A stretch of 64,000 nt of DNA from Geodermatophilaceae bacterium URHB0062 (GCA_000620185.1 JHVO01000010.1:186001-250000); one strand, 5' to 3'. Numbered from the stretch's first letter, positions 43,603-54,024 are shown. Numbers and translations: made by a program. Notes: generated by a model not told the origin, from the sequence alone.

Positions 43603-44948
43603 GCCGTCTCCCCCGCGTGCTGACCGGCCACGGCCTCGTCGTTGCTGACCGCGCCCTCGGTCGGGTTCTGCTGCTCGTCCAGCCCGGGGCCCGGGTCGAC
43701 CTCCTCGCGGTCGCCGAGACCGAACCAGCGCGAGGCGGTCTCGACGTCCTTGTCCCCGCGGCCGGACAGGTTCACCAGCAGCAGTGCGTCCCGCCCCAGC
43801 TCCTGGCCGAGCTTCATCGCGCCGGCCAGGGCGTGCGCCGACTCGATCGCCGGGATGATGCCCTCGGTCCGGCAGAGCAGGGCGAAGGCCTCCATCGCCT
43901 CGGCGTCGGTCACCGCCCGGTACTCGGCGCGGCCGATGTCGTGCAGGTAGGAGTGCTCGGGGCCGACACCCGGGTAGTCGAGCCCGGCGCTGATCGAGTG
44001 CGACTCGATGGTCTGCCCGTTGTCGTCCTGCAGCAGGTAGGAGCGGGCGCCGTGCAGCACGCCCGGCGAGCCGCCGGTGATCGTGGCCGCGTGCCGGCCG
44101 GTGTCGACGCCGTCCCCACCGGCCTCCAGGCCGATCAGGCGCACGCCGTCGTCCGGGACGAAGGCGGTGAAGATGCCGATCGCGTTCGAGCCACCGCCCA
44201 CGCAGGCCAGGACGGCGTCGGGCAGCCGGCCCTCCCGCTCGAGCACCTGGGCGCGCGCCTCGTCGCCGATCACGCGCTGGAAGTCGCGGACCATGGCCGG
44301 GAAGGGGTGCGGGCCGGCGACCGTGCCGAAGACGTAGTTCGTCGTCTCCACGTTGGTCACCCAGTCGCGGAAGGCCTCGTTGATCGCGTCCTTCAGCGTC
44401 CGCGACCCGGTGGTGACCGGGATGACCTCGGCGCCGAGCAGCCGCATCCGGGCCACGTTGAGCGCCTGACGGCGGGTGTCCTCCTCGCCCATGTAGACGG
44501 TGCAGGACAGCCCCATCAGCGCCGCGGCGGTCGCCGTCGCCACGCCGTGCTGGCCGGCCCCGGTCTCGGCGATCACCCGGGTCTTGCCGATCCGCTCGGT
44601 GAGCAGCGCCTGGCCGAGTACATTGTTGATCTTGTGCGAGCCGGTGTGGTTGAGGTCCTCACGCTTGAGCAGGACGCGCGCGCCGCCCGCGTGCTCGGCG
44701 AACTTCGGCACCTCGGTGATGGGGCTCGGCCGGCCGGTGTAGTCGCGCTGCAGGCGGTCGAACTCGGCCAGAAAGGCGGGGTCGACCCGCATCGCCTCGT
44801 AGGCCTCGGTCAGCTCGTCGAGGGCCGCGATCAGGGCCTCGGGCACGAACCGGCCGCCGAAGATGCCGAAGTGCCCCGTCTCGTCCGGCCAGCCCGGGCG
44901 CGCCGGCAGAGAGAGTTCTCCGGGCTGGGGCGGGCTGGTGGTCGTCAT
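43599..44948 (-). CDS. trpB: Tryptophan synthase beta subunit
   Basis: A 449-residue Trp[16 protein letters not shown] holds the PLP Lys near residue 100; [17 protein letters not shown] lies near 125 and [12 protein letters not shown] near 250. [17 protein letters not shown] is also present. A C-terminal extension of about 35 acidic residues follows the usual end. It joins indole and serine to make tryptophan. Coupled to trpA by ATGA; 30 bases separate it from trpC. Confidence 0.97.
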   Translation of the reverse strand: MTTTSPPQPGELSLPARPGWPDETGHFGIFGGRFVPEALIAALDELTEAYEAMRVDPAFLAEFDRLQRDYTGRPSPITEVPKFAEHAGGARVLLKREDLNHTGSHKINNVLGQALLTERIGKTRVIAETGAGQHGVATATAAALMGLSCTVYMGEEDTRRQALNVARMRLLGAEVIPVTTGSRTLKDAINEAFRDWVTNVETTNYVFGTVAGPHPFPAMVRDFQRVIGDEARAQVLEREGRLPDAVLACVGGGSNAIGIFTAFVPDDGVRLIGLEAGGDGVDTGRHAATITGGSPGVLHGARSYLLQDDNGQTIESHSISAGLDYPGVGPEHSYLHDIGRAEYRAVTDAEAMEAFALLCRTEGIIPAIESAHALAGAMKLGQELGRDALLLVNLSGRGDKDVETASRWFGLGDREEVDPGPGLDEQQNPTEGAVSNDEAVAGQHAGETA

Positions 44949-44978
44949 GTCCCCAGCGTAAGGACCCTGCCCGCCCCG

Positions 44979-45803
44979 CTAGCGGCTGGTGCGCGGCGTG
45001 GCCGGGTGCGAGCCGGCCGTGACCAGGTCGGCGACCGCCTGACGGGCGTCCCCGGCGGTGACCAGCCCCTCGCCCACCAGCACGGCGTCCGCCCCGGCGG
45101 CCGCGTAGCTGATCAGGTCGTGCGGCCCGCGGACGCCGGACTCGGCCACCTTCACCACGTCCGACGGCAGGCCCGGGGCGATCCGCTCGAACGTCGACCG
45201 GTCGACCTCGAGCGTCGTCAGGTTGCGCGCGTTGACGCCGATGACCGAGGCACCCGCGGCGAGCGCCCGGTCGGCCTCACCCTCGGTGTGCACCTCGACC
45301 AGGGCCGTCATGCCCAGCGACTCGACCCGCTCCAGCAGCCCGACGAGCACGTTCTGCTCGAGCGCGGCGACGATCAGCAGGACGACGTCGGCGCCGTGCG
45401 CCCGGGCCTCGTGCACCTGGTAGCTGCTGACGACGAAGTCCTTGCACAGCACCGGGACGTCGACCACCGCGCGGACGGCGTCCAGGTCGGCCTGCGAGCC
45501 GCCGAAGCGCCGCCGCTCGGTGAGGACGCTGATCACCCGGGCGCCACCGGCCGCGTACTGGACGGCGAGCTCCGCGGGATCGGGGATCGCGGCCAGGTCG
45601 CCCTTGGAGGGGCTGCGCCGCTTGACCTCCGCGATCACCCCGACGCCGGGCGCGCGGAGGGCGGCCAGCCCGTCGAGGGCCGGCCGGGCGTCGCGGGCCG
45701 CGGCCTTCACCTCGTCCAGCGGGAGCAGCGTCTCGCGGGCCGCGGCGTCCTCACGGACGCCGGCCACGATCTCGTCGAGCACGTTCACGGCGTCGCCGTC
45801 CAC
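44979..45803 (-). CDS. trpC: Indole-3-glycerol phosphate synthase
   Basis: The 274-residue TIM barrel has [15 protein letters not shown] near residue 55, [16 protein letters not shown] near 115, [13 protein letters not shown] near 180 and [12 protein letters not shown]. It closes the ring of carboxyphenylamino-deoxyribulose phosphate. Start is uncertain: GTG at 45803 gives [11 protein letters not shown], while GTG at 45788 gives [14 protein letters not shown], which matches family N-termini better. Neither has a strong ribosome-binding site. No trpD or trpF is nearby; PriA probably supplies the TrpF step. Confidence 0.95.
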   Translation of the reverse strand: MDGDAVNVLDEIVAGVREDAAARETLLPLDEVKAAARDARPALDGLAALRAPGVGVIAEVKRRSPSKGDLAAIPDPAELAVQYAAGGARVISVLTERRRFGGSQADLDAVRAVVDVPVLCKDFVVSSYQVHEARAHGADVVLLIVAALEQNVLVGLLERVESLGMTALVEVHTEGEADRALAAGASVIGVNARNLTTLEVDRSTFERIAPGLPSDVVKVAESGVRGPHDLISYAAAGADAVLVGEGLVTAGDARQAVADLVTAGSHPATPRTSR

Positions 45804-45947
45804 GGTCGCGAGCTCACGGACGAGCCCACCGGGATTTCCGGATGTCGCACAGAAGAGGTCCCCTCACCAGCCGGATCGGTGGTGTCACTCTAGAGGCGGC
45901 TGGGACGGCGCCCGGCCGGGGGGCGGGGAGTCACGGCGAACGTCCCG

Positions 45948-45975
45948 TTGTTCCCCGCTCCGTCGTCCCTACACT
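45948..45975 (+). promoter_or_regulatory. Putative promoter of the L,D-transpeptidase-like gene
   Basis: TTGTTC (45948-45953) and TACACT (45970-45975) lie 16 bases apart, with the gene start 31 bases downstream. The divergent trpC promoter must share this 203-base gap. Confidence 0.45.
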
Positions 45976-46006
45976 CCGTCGGAGTATCGAGCCCACGGAG
46001 GACCGC

Positions 46007-46657
46007 ATGAGACGACTGGCGCTGGCACTGACGGCCGGCCTGGCCCTGCTCCTCACGGGCTTCCCGGCCGGCCTCCCCGGCGCGGCCGCGGCCACTCGGT
46101 GCAACGTCAGCGGGACCACGGTCCCGAAGGTCATCGACGTCACCAGCAGCGGCACCTACGCGACCGTGCGGGGTTGCCAGCGGCAGGCCGACGGGACCTA
46201 CGTGCAGGTGCTCGGCCCCTACAGCGCACGGGTCGGCTACAACGGCGTCGTCAGCGCCGCGTCCAAGCGGGAGGGCGACGGGCGGACGCCGGCCGGCCGG
46301 TACTGGCTCCGCAACGGCTTCGGCGCGCTGGGCAACCCCGGTCTCGCCCGCCCGTGGACCGTCGTCACCGCCAACCACTTCTGGGTCGACGACAGCCGCT
46401 CGACCCTCTACAACACCATGCAGCTGGGGCCGGCCAACGGCCGCTGGACCAGCGCCGAGAAGCTGCTCAACCGGCCGGCGTACGACTACGCCCAGGTGAT
46501 CGGCTACAACGAGGCCCGGGTGCCGGGCGCCGGCAGCGGGATCTTCCTGCACGTGGGCACGGGCGGAGCGACGGCCGGCTGCGTGTCCGTGTCGGCGTCG
46601 GTGCTCGTCACGCTGCTGCGCTGGGAGGGCAGCACGGCGCAGATCGTGATCAGGTGA
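46007..46657 (+). CDS. Secreted YkuD-type (L,D-transpeptidase-like) protein
   Basis: The 216-residue protein has a signal peptide (MRRLALALTAGLALLLTGF core, cut near A-A-A-A-T) and a YkuD-like domain. GDGRTPAGRYWL lies near residue 87, and IFLHVGTGGATAGCVSVS near 185 gives the His and the catalytic Cys of the H-x-G...GC pattern. Such enzymes cross-link peptidoglycan or attach to the cell wall outside the membrane. GGAGG lies 5 bases before the ATG. It is on the plus strand inside the minus-strand trp cluster; its last 8 bases overlap the end of the Trp-associated membrane gene. Confidence 0.88.
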   Translation: MRRLALALTAGLALLLTGFPAGLPGAAAATRCNVSGTTVPKVIDVTSSGTYATVRGCQRQADGTYVQVLGPYSARVGYNGVVSAASKREGDGRTPAGRYWLRNGFGALGNPGLARPWTVVTANHFWVDDSRSTLYNTMQLGPANGRWTSAEKLLNRPAYDYAQVIGYNEARVPGAGSGIFLHVGTGGATAGCVSVSASVLVTLLRWEGSTAQIVIR

Positions 46658-47336
46658 CCTCCGGCCCGCCGCGCTGATCGCCGGACGGATCCGCGGTGGG
46701 GTCCTCCCCCCGGTCGAGGGCCCGCCAGGCGGCCTGCGCGCGGTCCTCGTCAGTCTGCGCCCGCGCCGGTGCCGCCGGGGAGCCGGGGCGCTCGTAGCGC
46801 CGTCCCATGCCGGGCCAGCTCCGCCCGCGCAGGACGACGAGCAGCCCGCCGGCGACCCCCAGCAGGCCGGCGACGACGGCGAGCAGCGGCCACCCGGCCG
46901 CCAGGTCCACCGTCGCGGCAGCGCTCCGCGCGCCGCCGACCCCCGGTAGGTCCGCGGCCGCGGCGTCCAGGCCGCCGGTCAGGGCACGCAGCCCCGACCA
47001 GGCCAGCACGCCGCCGGCGACGGCCATCAGCAGCCCGACGACCACCCGGCCGGCGCCGTGGACCGCGAGCAGCGCCACCGCGGCGGCCAGGAGCACCAGG
47101 CCGGTCGCGGGGACCAGCGGCGCGGCGTCGGCCCCGTTCAGCACCCCGGTCACCGGGGGCAGCGGCGGCGACCGGTCGACCGTCACCCGGGCCCAGCCCT
47201 GCCCGCCCGCGACGAGCGCCAGCCCGCCGGCGAGCACGGCGCCCAGCACCGCGGCGGTCAGCTCACGGCGCGAACTCATCTTGCTCGACTGTTCGCTCCC
47301 GCCCGGCGGAGCCGGCAGTGCTGCAGAGCCGCTCAC
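46650..47336 (-). CDS. TIGR02234-type Trp biosynthesis-associated membrane protein
   Basis: The 228-residue protein has four membrane helices: LTAAVLGAVLAGGLALVAGG, LVPATGLVLLAAAVALLAV, VVVGLLMAVAGGVLAW and WPLLAVVAGLLGVAGGLLVV. GGQGWARV after the first helix is the family mark. A charged tail with RAQAAWRALDRGEDPT ends the protein. It follows trpE in many actinobacteria; its function is unknown. The GTG at 47336 overlaps the trpE stop (GTGA) and is preferred; an ATG at 47279 would remove 19 residues. Confidence 0.9.
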   Translation of the reverse strand: MSGSAALPAPPGGSEQSSKMSSRRELTAAVLGAVLAGGLALVAGGQGWARVTVDRSPPLPPVTGVLNGADAAPLVPATGLVLLAAAVALLAVHGAGRVVVGLLMAVAGGVLAWSGLRALTGGLDAAAADLPGVGGARSAAATVDLAAGWPLLAVVAGLLGVAGGLLVVLRGRSWPGMGRRYERPGSPAAPARAQTDEDRAQAAWRALDRGEDPTADPSGDQRGGPEVT

Positions 47337-48835
47337 CGGATCTCCCGGAGCCCCTCCGCGGTCGCGATCGCCGACAGCACGGCCCGCGCCTTGTGCCGCG
47401 TCTCGGCCTCCTCGGTGGCCGCGTCGCTGTCGGCCACGATCCCCGCGCCGGCCTGGACGTAGGCCCGGCCCTGGTGCAGCACGGCGGTGCGGATCGCGAT
47501 CGCCATGTCCATGTCGCCGCTGGCGTCGACGTAGCCGACCGTGCCCGCGTACAGCGCCCGCCGCGTCGGCTCCAGCGACTCGATGATCTCCATCGCCCGC
47601 GGCTTGGGTGCCCCCGAGACGGTGCCGGCCGGGAACGTGGCGTCGAGGACGTCGAGCGCGTCGTACTCCCCGGCCACGTTCCCCGACACCGTCGAGACCA
47701 GGTGCATCACGTGGCTGTAGTGCTCCACCCGCATGAAGTCGGGCACCTCGACCGTCCCCGGCACGCACACCCGGCCCAGGTCGTTGCGGGCCAGGTCGAC
47801 CAGCATCACGTGCTCGGCCCGCTCCTTGGGGTCGGCCAGCAGCCCCTCGGCCAGCCGGACGTCCTCCTCCTCGGTCGCACCCCGCGGCCGCGTGCCGGCC
47901 GGCGGGTGGACGACGGCCGACGTCCCGGTCACGGTGACCAGCGCCTCCGGAGACGAGCCGACGACGTCGAACGGTGACTCGCGGCCGGCGAAGCGCAGCA
48001 GGTACATGTACGGCGAGGGGTTGGTCGCCCGCAGCACCCGGTACAGGTCGAGGCCGTCGACGTCGGTGGCGAGCTCGAACCGCTGCGCCAGCACGACCTG
48101 GAACGCATCGCCGGCGCGGATGTGCTCGCGGATGCGCTCCACGCCGTCCTCGTAGACACCCGGGGCCATGTTGCTCGTCACCGGGGGCGCGGGGGCCGGC
48201 TCGAGGACGGCGACGCCCGGCGGCACCGCCTCGGTCAGGTCGGCGGCCATGGCGTCCAGCCGGGCCACGGCGTCCTCGTACCCGCCTGCCCCCCGGACCG
48301 CGTTGGCGATCAGCAGGATGGTGCCGTCGGTGTGGTCCAGCACCGCCAGGTCGGTGATCAGCATCATCGCGAGCTCGGGCATGCCGAGGTCGTCGGCGCT
48401 CGTCTGCGGCAGCCGCTCCAGCCGGCGGACGACGTCGTAGCCCAGGTACCCGACGAGGCCACCGGTCAGCGGCGGCAGGCCGGGGGTCCGCGGCGAGCGC
48501 AGCCGCCGGGCCAGCGTGCGGACGGCGGCGAGCGGGTCGTCGGGCAGGTCGTCGGTGATGCCGGGCAGGGAGTCGCCGAGCCACAGCGCAGCGCCGTCCC
48601 GCTCGCTGAGCACCCCGGCGCTGCGGACGCCGACGAAGCTGTAGCGCGACCAGCGCTTGCCCTGCTCGGCGGACTCCAGCAGCACGGTGCCCGGCCGGTT
48701 GCCGGCCAGCTTCCGGTAGACGCCGACCGCCGTCTCGCTGTCGGCCAGCAGCCGCCTGGTGACCGGCACCATGGCGGCTGATCCACCGATCCGCTCGAAC
48801 TCCTCGCGCGTCGGCGCGGTGACGCCGAACCTCAC
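47333..48835 (-). CDS. trpE: Anthranilate synthase component I
   Basis: This 500-residue chorismate-binding enzyme has [18 protein letters not shown] near residue 55, with the Leu-Leu-Glu-Ser feedback site for tryptophan, and [13 protein letters not shown] near 245. [35 protein letters not shown] and [18 protein letters not shown] follow. It makes anthranilate from chorismate with ammonia or TrpG. Its GTG start overlaps the hisI stop by 4 bases, so hisI, trpE and the membrane protein are coupled. No trpG lies in the window. Confidence 0.96.
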   Translation of the reverse strand: MRFGVTAPTREEFERIGGSAAMVPVTRRLLADSETAVGVYRKLAGNRPGTVLLESAEQGKRWSRYSFVGVRSAGVLSERDGAALWLGDSLPGITDDLPDDPLAAVRTLARRLRSPRTPGLPPLTGGLVGYLGYDVVRRLERLPQTSADDLGMPELAMMLITDLAVLDHTDGTILLIANAVRGAGGYEDAVARLDAMAADLTEAVPPGVAVLEPAPAPPVTSNMAPGVYEDGVERIREHIRAGDAFQVVLAQRFELATDVDGLDLYRVLRATNPSPYMYLLRFAGRESPFDVVGSSPEALVTVTGTSAVVHPPAGTRPRGATEEEDVRLAEGLLADPKERAEHVMLVDLARNDLGRVCVPGTVEVPDFMRVEHYSHVMHLVSTVSGNVAGEYDALDVLDATFPAGTVSGAPKPRAMEIIESLEPTRRALYAGTVGYVDASGDMDMAIAIRTAVLHQGRAYVQAGAGIVADSDAATEEAETRHKARAVLSAIATAEGLREIR

Positions 48836-49221
48836 GGGGCCTCCCCCAGGACCGCGGGCAGCTCGCGGTGGAAGCAACTGCGCTCCCCGGTGTGGCAGGC
48901 CGGGCCCTCCTGGTCGACCAGCACCAGCAGCGCGTCGCCGTCGCAGTCCAGCCGCACGGCGCGCACCCACTGGCGGTGGCCGGACGTCTCGCCCTTCACC
49001 CAGTACTCACCCCTGCTGCGCGACCAATAGGTGGCCCGCCCCGTCGTGAGGGTGCGGCGCAGGGCCTCGTCGTCCATCCAGGCCAGCATCAGCACCTCTC
49101 CGGTGTCGTGCTGCTGGACGACGGCGGCCACGAGCCCGGCGGGGTCGTGCTTCAGCAGAGCGGCGACCTGCGGGTCGAGCTCGGCGCCCGGGGCGGAACC
49201 GGAGGGCGGGGCGACGGACAT
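48832..49221 (-). CDS. hisI: Phosphoribosyl-AMP cyclohydrolase
   Basis: The 129-residue enzyme shows [36 protein letters not shown] and the metal-binding [19 protein letters not shown] with a later Cys in ERSCFHR. It opens the purine ring of phosphoribosyl-AMP, step three of histidine synthesis. HisE is separate, as in other actinobacteria. It is commonly next to hisF; here hisF is 13.7 kb away. The ATG lies 26 bases after the upstream membrane gene on the same strand. Confidence 0.96.
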   Translation of the reverse strand: MSVAPPSGSAPGAELDPQVAALLKHDPAGLVAAVVQQHDTGEVLMLAWMDDEALRRTLTTGRATYWSRSRGEYWVKGETSGHRQWVRAVRLDCDGDALLVLVDQEGPACHTGERSCFHRELPAVLGEAP

Positions 49222-49247
49222 GCCCGTGAGTCTGCCGTGCCCGCCGC

Positions 49248-49922
49248 TCAGGTCCGCGGCGTCCCGTCGAACCAGCGCCGTCCCGGCCCGGTCAGCAGCA
49301 GACCCAGCGCGACGGCGGGACCGGCGGCGAAGAACAGCGTCACGATCAGGACGGGCGACGCCGGGTCGTCACCGGGGATGTCGCCCAGCAGCATCAGCAG
49401 CCGCACGGTCCAGTAGGCGGCGAGCGCCATCTGCACGGCGTGCGCGGCAAGCAGGAGGAGGCGGGCGCTCGGCGTGCGCCGGTTCAGGGCGGTGACACCG
49501 CCGGCGACCAGCAGGCCGGCGGACAGCAGCTGGACGAGGGCCAGCGTCGCGCCCTCCGACGCCAGACCCCGCACCGTGGTGGACGCGTCGACGCCGCCGA
49601 ACCCGCTGAACGCCGCGTCGGCGACCGAGGCGAAGAACCACAGGTACAGCGAGGCCACCAGGACGAGTCCCGTCTGCACGAAGGCGAGGACGGACGCGGC
49701 GAGCGCCTGGCCCGGCCGCTGCGGTCCGCGCGCGGCCCACGGCGGGGGAGGGCCGGGCGGCCAGGCGGCGTAGGGCTGGCCATGGCCGTAGGGCGGCGCG
49801 GCGTACCCGTACGGCGCGTACGTCCCGGGGTACGGCGGCGCGGTCGGCGGCGGTCCGGCGTAGGGCGCTCCCGGCTGGGTGGGGGTCGCCGGGTCCGCCC
49901 AGGCCTCGAAACCCGGGCTCAC
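49248..49922 (-). CDS. Four-helix membrane protein with Pro/Tyr/Gly-rich N-terminus
   Basis: The 224-residue protein starts at GTG 49922, overlapping the stop of the flavoprotein gene (GTGA). Residues 1-75 are rich in Pro, Tyr, Ala and Gly ([20 protein letters not shown]), a disordered cytoplasmic tail common in actinobacterial membrane proteins. Four helices follow: [55 protein letters not shown] and [20 protein letters not shown]. No enzymatic motif is seen. Function unknown; it lies upstream of hisI. Confidence 0.8.
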   Translation of the reverse strand: MSPGFEAWADPATPTQPGAPYAGPPPTAPPYPGTYAPYGYAAPPYGHGQPYAAWPPGPPPPWAARGPQRPGQALAASVLAFVQTGLVLVASLYLWFFASVADAAFSGFGGVDASTTVRGLASEGATLALVQLLSAGLLVAGGVTALNRRTPSARLLLLAAHAVQMALAAYWTVRLLMLLGDIPGDDPASPVLIVTLFFAAGPAVALGLLLTGPGRRWFDGTPRT

Positions 49923-51589
49923 AGCGCCGCCGCGGCGGCGCGGCCGGCCACCCGCCCCGAGAAGAGGCAGCCGCCCAGGAACGTGCCCTCCAGCGACCGG
50001 TAGCCGTGCATGCCACCACCGCCGAAGCCCGCGACCTCCCCGGCGGCGTACAGGCCGGGGAAGACCTCGCCGCCGGGCCGGAGCACGCGGCCCGAGAGGT
50101 CGGTCTCCAGCCCGCCGAGGGTCTTGCGCGTGAGGATGTTGAGGCGGACGGCGATCAGCGGGCCTGCGTCGGGATCGAGCAGCCGGTGCGGCGGCGCGAC
50201 GCGGATCAGCTTGTCGCCCAGGTAGTTGCGGGCGCCCCGGATGGCGGTGATCTGCAGGTCCTTGCCGAAGGGGTGCTCGATCTCCCGGTCGCGGGCCACG
50301 ATCTCGCGCTCGACCGCCGCCAGGGCGAGCTCCGGCGTTCCCCCGGTGATCCGGTTCATGCCCGCCACCAGTTCGGGCAGCGTCGGCGCCACGACGAAGT
50401 CCTCGCCGCGGTCGAGGAAGGCCCGCACGGGGGATGCGATGCCGGCCTTGACCCGGGTGGCCAGCAGCCGCAGGTCCTTCTCCGTGAGGTCGGGGTTCTG
50501 CTCCGATCCCGAGAGGGCGAACTCCTTCTCGACGATCTTGCGCGTCGCCACGAACCAGGTGTGCTCGTGGCCGGTCTGGCCGATGTGCGCGAGCGTCCCG
50601 AGGGTGTCGAAGCCCGGGAACAGCGGTACCGGCAGCCGGTTGCCCGTGGCGTCGAGCCACAGGGACGACGGGCCCGGAAGGATCCGGATGCCGTGCTCCG
50701 CCCACACCGGCGAGTGGTTGGTGATGCCCTCGGTGTAGTGCCACATGCGATCGGAGTTGACCACGCTGGCGCCGGCGTTCTCCGTCGCCTCGAGCATCCG
50801 GCCGTCGACGTGCGCCGGCACGCCCGAGAGCATCCGGCGCGGGGCGGGACCCAGCCGCGCGGGCCAGTTGCGCCGGACGAGGTCGTGGTTGCCGCCGATG
50901 CCACCGGAGGTGACGACGACGGCCTGCGCCGCGAGCTCGAAGGGTGCGACCTCCGCGCGCGAGCTCGCCTCGCCGCGGGCCACCCCGCTGGGCTCTAGCA
51001 CCGCGCCCCGCACGCCGGTGACCGCTCCTCCGCTGACCACCAGCTCGCTCACCCGGTGCCGGAAGCGCAGCTCGACGAGGCCCGCGTCGACCGCGGCGCG
51101 GACCCGCCGCGCGAACGGCGCCACCACCCCGGGCCCCGTGCCCCAGACGATGTGGAACCGCGGCACGGAGTTGCCCGGGCCGGTGGCGGTGTACCCGCCC
51201 CGCTCGGCCCAGCCGACCACCGGGAAGAAGCCGATGCCCTGTTCCTTGAGCCAGGCCCGCTTCTCGCCCGCGGCGAACTGCAGGTACGCCTCGGCCCACT
51301 GCCGCGGCCAGTGGTCGGAGTCGCGGTCGAAGCCGGCGGTGCCGAACCAGTCCTGCCGGGCCAGCTCGAGGGAGTCGTGCACGCGCAGCCGCCGCTGCTC
51401 CGGGGAGTCGACGAGGAACAGCCCCCCGAACGACCACCAGGCCTGGCCGCCGAAGGACGCCTCGGGCTCCTGCTCGAGCAGGATCACCCGCTTGCCGGCG
51501 TCGGCCAGCTCGGCGGTGGCGACCAGCCCGGCCAGCCCCGCTCCGACGACGACGACGTCCGCTTCGCTGCTGCCGCTCTCGGTGCTCAC
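49919..51589 (-). CDS. FAD-binding dehydrogenase, 3-ketosteroid-delta1-dehydrogenase-like
   Basis: The 556-residue flavoprotein opens with the Rossmann motif VVVGAGLAGLVATAELADAG, then LLEQEPEASFGGQAWWSFGG. The middle holds SGGIGGNHDLVRRNWP, and the C-terminus has LYAAGEVAGFGGGGMHGYRSLEGTFLGGC, the FAD isoalloxazine-binding end typical of this group. It resembles the fumarate reductase/KSTD superfamily and in particular the common actinobacterial putative FAD-binding dehydrogenase. A steroid substrate is not established; no other steroid-catabolism genes are near. Confidence 0.88.
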   Translation of the reverse strand: MSTESGSSEADVVVVGAGLAGLVATAELADAGKRVILLEQEPEASFGGQAWWSFGGLFLVDSPEQRRLRVHDSLELARQDWFGTAGFDRDSDHWPRQWAEAYLQFAAGEKRAWLKEQGIGFFPVVGWAERGGYTATGPGNSVPRFHIVWGTGPGVVAPFARRVRAAVDAGLVELRFRHRVSELVVSGGAVTGVRGAVLEPSGVARGEASSRAEVAPFELAAQAVVVTSGGIGGNHDLVRRNWPARLGPAPRRMLSGVPAHVDGRMLEATENAGASVVNSDRMWHYTEGITNHSPVWAEHGIRILPGPSSLWLDATGNRLPVPLFPGFDTLGTLAHIGQTGHEHTWFVATRKIVEKEFALSGSEQNPDLTEKDLRLLATRVKAGIASPVRAFLDRGEDFVVAPTLPELVAGMNRITGGTPELALAAVEREIVARDREIEHPFGKDLQITAIRGARNYLGDKLIRVAPPHRLLDPDAGPLIAVRLNILTRKTLGGLETDLSGRVLRPGGEVFPGLYAAGEVAGFGGGGMHGYRSLEGTFLGGCLFSGRVAGRAAAAAL

Positions 51590-51599
51590 CCTGGCGACG

Positions 51600-52085
51600 C
51601 TAGCGGGAACGCGCCGCGGATCGCCGTCCCCGCGCGGAGCGGTGCCCCTCGGCGGAGCGGCCCTCCTCGCTGAGGACGACCCACTCGCGGACCTGGCGCC
51701 GCGGCGCGAGGGCCAGGCAGCCTCCCGGCCCGACGGCCAGCGCAGCCACCACCCACAGGCCCGAGAGAGCGCCGAGCGCGCTGAGGACGAGCGCCAGCAT
51801 GCCCAGCGTCACCAGCACCCCGACGGCGCCGGCCGTCAGCACGAGCCAGCCCCAGCGACGGCCCCGGAGAACCATCCACGAGCCGGCCGCCGCACCGAGG
51901 AACAGCACGGTCAGGACGACGACGACCCGGTCCAGCCGGAGGTCCTGCACCAGGAACCCGACCACGAACAGCAGCACCTCGGCCGTCGTCAGCACCCCGC
52001 AGGCGGCGGCGAGCCGCACCACGAGTGGGCGCGGCTCCTGGGTGGGAACGCGGCGACCGGGGACGTGATCGGGAGTGGACGGCAC
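51600..52085 (-). CDS. Four-helix hypothetical membrane protein
   Basis: The 161-residue protein has a short polar N-terminus and four helices: LAAACGVLTTAEVLLFVVGF, RVVVVLTVLFLGAAAG, WLVLTAGAVGVLVTLGMLAL and ALSGLWVVAALAVG. A basic Arg/Ser tail follows. No domain is recognised. The start may be at ATG 52085. It is 10 bases upstream of the flavoprotein gene on the same strand and probably co-transcribed. It is 94 bases from the ABC exporter. Confidence 0.75.
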   Translation of the reverse strand: MPSTPDHVPGRRVPTQEPRPLVVRLAAACGVLTTAEVLLFVVGFLVQDLRLDRVVVVLTVLFLGAAAGSWMVLRGRRWGWLVLTAGAVGVLVTLGMLALVLSALGALSGLWVVAALAVGPGGCLALAPRRQVREWVVLSEEGRSAEGHRSARGRRSAARSR

Positions 52086-52179
52086 GACCGGGAACAGTAG
52101 GGCTCCCGGCCGAGCCCGCGCTGCCGGGCGGCGCCGGTCTGTGGACAGGCGCCGACCTGTGGACGCCGGTCGCGGCGAC

Positions 52180-54024
52180 TCAGGCGACGGGTTCCGGCTC
52201 CGGCTCGCCGGCCGACGACCGACGCCACGAGGCGTGCAGCCGGGCGTAGGGCCCCTCGGCGTCCACCAGCTCGGCGTGCGTGCCCCGCTGGACGACGTGC
52301 CCGGCGTCGACGACGAGCACCTCGTCGGCGCGCTCGGCGGTCGAGAGCCGGTGCGCGATCGTCAGCGTCGTCCGGCCGGTGGTGAGCATGTCCAGCGCCC
52401 GCGTGAGCCGCTGCTCGGTGGCCGGGTCGACCGCGCTGGTGGCCTCGTCGAGCACGAGCAGGTCGGGGTCGGCGACGTAGGCGCGGGCGACCGCGACCAG
52501 CTGCCGCTCCCCCGCCGACAGCGACTCACCCCGCTGGCCCACCGGCGTGGCGACCCCGGCGGGAAGACCGGTGACCCAGTCACCGAGCCCGAGTTCCTCG
52601 AAGGCGGCGGCGACGTCGGCGTCGGTCATGCCGGGCCGCCCGTACCGCACGTTCTCGGCAACGGTCGCGTCGAAGAGGAAACCGTCCTGCGGCACCATGA
52701 CCACGCGCTTGCGCAGCGAGGCGAAGGCGACCTCGTCGAGGGGCACCCAGCCGCCGGCGTCCGAGCCGAGGAGCACGCGACCCTCGACCGGGTCCATGAG
52801 CCGCGTGACCAGCTTGGCGAACGTCGTCTTCCCCGAGCCGGTCTCCCCCACGATGGCCACCCGCCGCCGGGGCTCGACGGTCAGGTCGACGCCGTCGAGC
52901 GCGGCCCGGGCGCCGGGCGCGTACCGGAAGGTGACCGCCTGGAAGCGGACGCCGAGCGGTCCCGGCGGCAGCTCGTGCACCCCGGCGGCGTCCTCGATCG
53001 CGGGGTCGCGGACGTCGGGCTCGGTGTCGATGACGTCGAGCACGCGGCGGAAACCGGCCAGCGCGTTCTGCGCCTCGTTGAGCACCTCGCTGGCCGTCTG
53101 CACGGGGGCCACGAAGAGCGTGACGAGGAACAGGAAGGCGATGAGCGTGCCGGCGCTGATGTCGCCGGCCACGCCCAGGAGCACGCCGACCACGACGACG
53201 GCCGCGTTCGCCAGCGCCGCCACGAACTCGCCGCTGACGAACACCGCGGCGGTCGTCCGCTGCGCGTCGACCTGCGCGCGGTAGTGCCGGCCGATCGCCG
53301 CGTCGAGGCGCTGCGCCGTCCGGGCGCGGACTCCGTAGGCGCGCACCGTCGGCGCGCCGACGACCGACTCGGCCACCGCCGCCAGCACGTCGCCCACCCG
53401 CTCCCGGACGACGCCGTAGACGGCGGCCAGCCGCCTCGCGAACCACCGGATCGCGAAGCCCAGTGGCACGAAGCAGGCCAGGACGACGAGCGTGAGCTGC
53501 CACGAGTAGAGGCTCATGACGACGGTGGCGACGACGAGCTGGCCCAGGCTGACCAGCCCGAGCACCCCGCCCCACTGCATGAACACCGAGAGCTGGTCGA
53601 CGTCGCTGGTGACGCGGGAGACGAGGGAGCCGCGTCGCTCGCCCTGCTGGTGCAACACCGAGAGGTCGTGCACGTGGCGGAAGGCGCGCACCCGCAGGCC
53701 CGCCAGCGCGGTCTCCGTCGTCCGGAAGAGGCGGACGTTCATCCGGTAGACCGCGACGGCGGTGAGGACGACGACGAGCGCGCACGCCCCGACGAGCAGA
53801 CCGATCAGGCCCATGTCGGGCCGGCCGCCGGTCGCGCTGAGACCGCGGTCGATGACCTGCTGGACGGCGATGGGCACGACCACCCGACCCGCGGTGGCGA
53901 CGAGCGCGAGCGCGAAGGTCGCCGGCAGGCCTTGGCGGAACTCCGGCATCATCCGCAGGCCGCGGCGCAGCGTGACGAAGGCGCCCTCGGGCCGGGTCTC
54001 GGCCGGCTTCGCGGGAGCGCTCAC
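52180..54024 (-). CDS. ABC exporter half-transporter with canonical ATP site residues
   Basis: A 614-residue fusion of a six-helix permease (residues 20-330) and an ATPase. It has Walker A GETGSGKTTFAKLV, a Q-loop VVMVPQDGFLF, Walker B LLVLDEATSAVD with the catalytic Glu, and an H-loop IAHRLST. Its signature is LSAGERQ, not LSGGQ. Together with the next gene it forms a heterodimer: its own Walker B and His serve the working site, whereas its altered signature completes the degenerate site. The GTG start overlaps the partner stop by 4 bases (GTGA). The substrate, probably a drug or lipid, is unknown. Confidence 0.92.
   Translation of the reverse strand: MSAPAKPAETRPEGAFVTLRRGLRMMPEFRQGLPATFALALVATAGRVVVPIAVQQVIDRGLSATGGRPDMGLIGLLVGACALVVVLTAVAVYRMNVRLFRTTETALAGLRVRAFRHVHDLSVLHQQGERRGSLVSRVTSDVDQLSVFMQWGGVLGLVSLGQLVVATVVMSLYSWQLTLVVLACFVPLGFAIRWFARRLAAVYGVVRERVGDVLAAVAESVVGAPTVRAYGVRARTAQRLDAAIGRHYRAQVDAQRTTAAVFVSGEFVAALANAAVVVVGVLLGVAGDISAGTLIAFLFLVTLFVAPVQTASEVLNEAQNALAGFRRVLDVIDTEPDVRDPAIEDAAGVHELPPGPLGVRFQAVTFRYAPGARAALDGVDLTVEPRRRVAIVGETGSGKTTFAKLVTRLMDPVEGRVLLGSDAGGWVPLDEVAFASLRKRVVMVPQDGFLFDATVAENVRYGRPGMTDADVAAAFEELGLGDWVTGLPAGVATPVGQRGESLSAGERQLVAVARAYVADPDLLVLDEATSAVDPATEQRLTRALDMLTTGRTTLTIAHRLSTAERADEVLVVDAGHVVQRGTHAELVDAEGPYARLHASWRRSSAGEPEPEPVA

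Noticed and set aside
49919-51589. Steroid catabolism cluster marker (kstD)
   Set aside because: The FAD domain is right but no kshAB, hsaC or other steroid genes are near, and the group includes many enzymes of unknown substrate.
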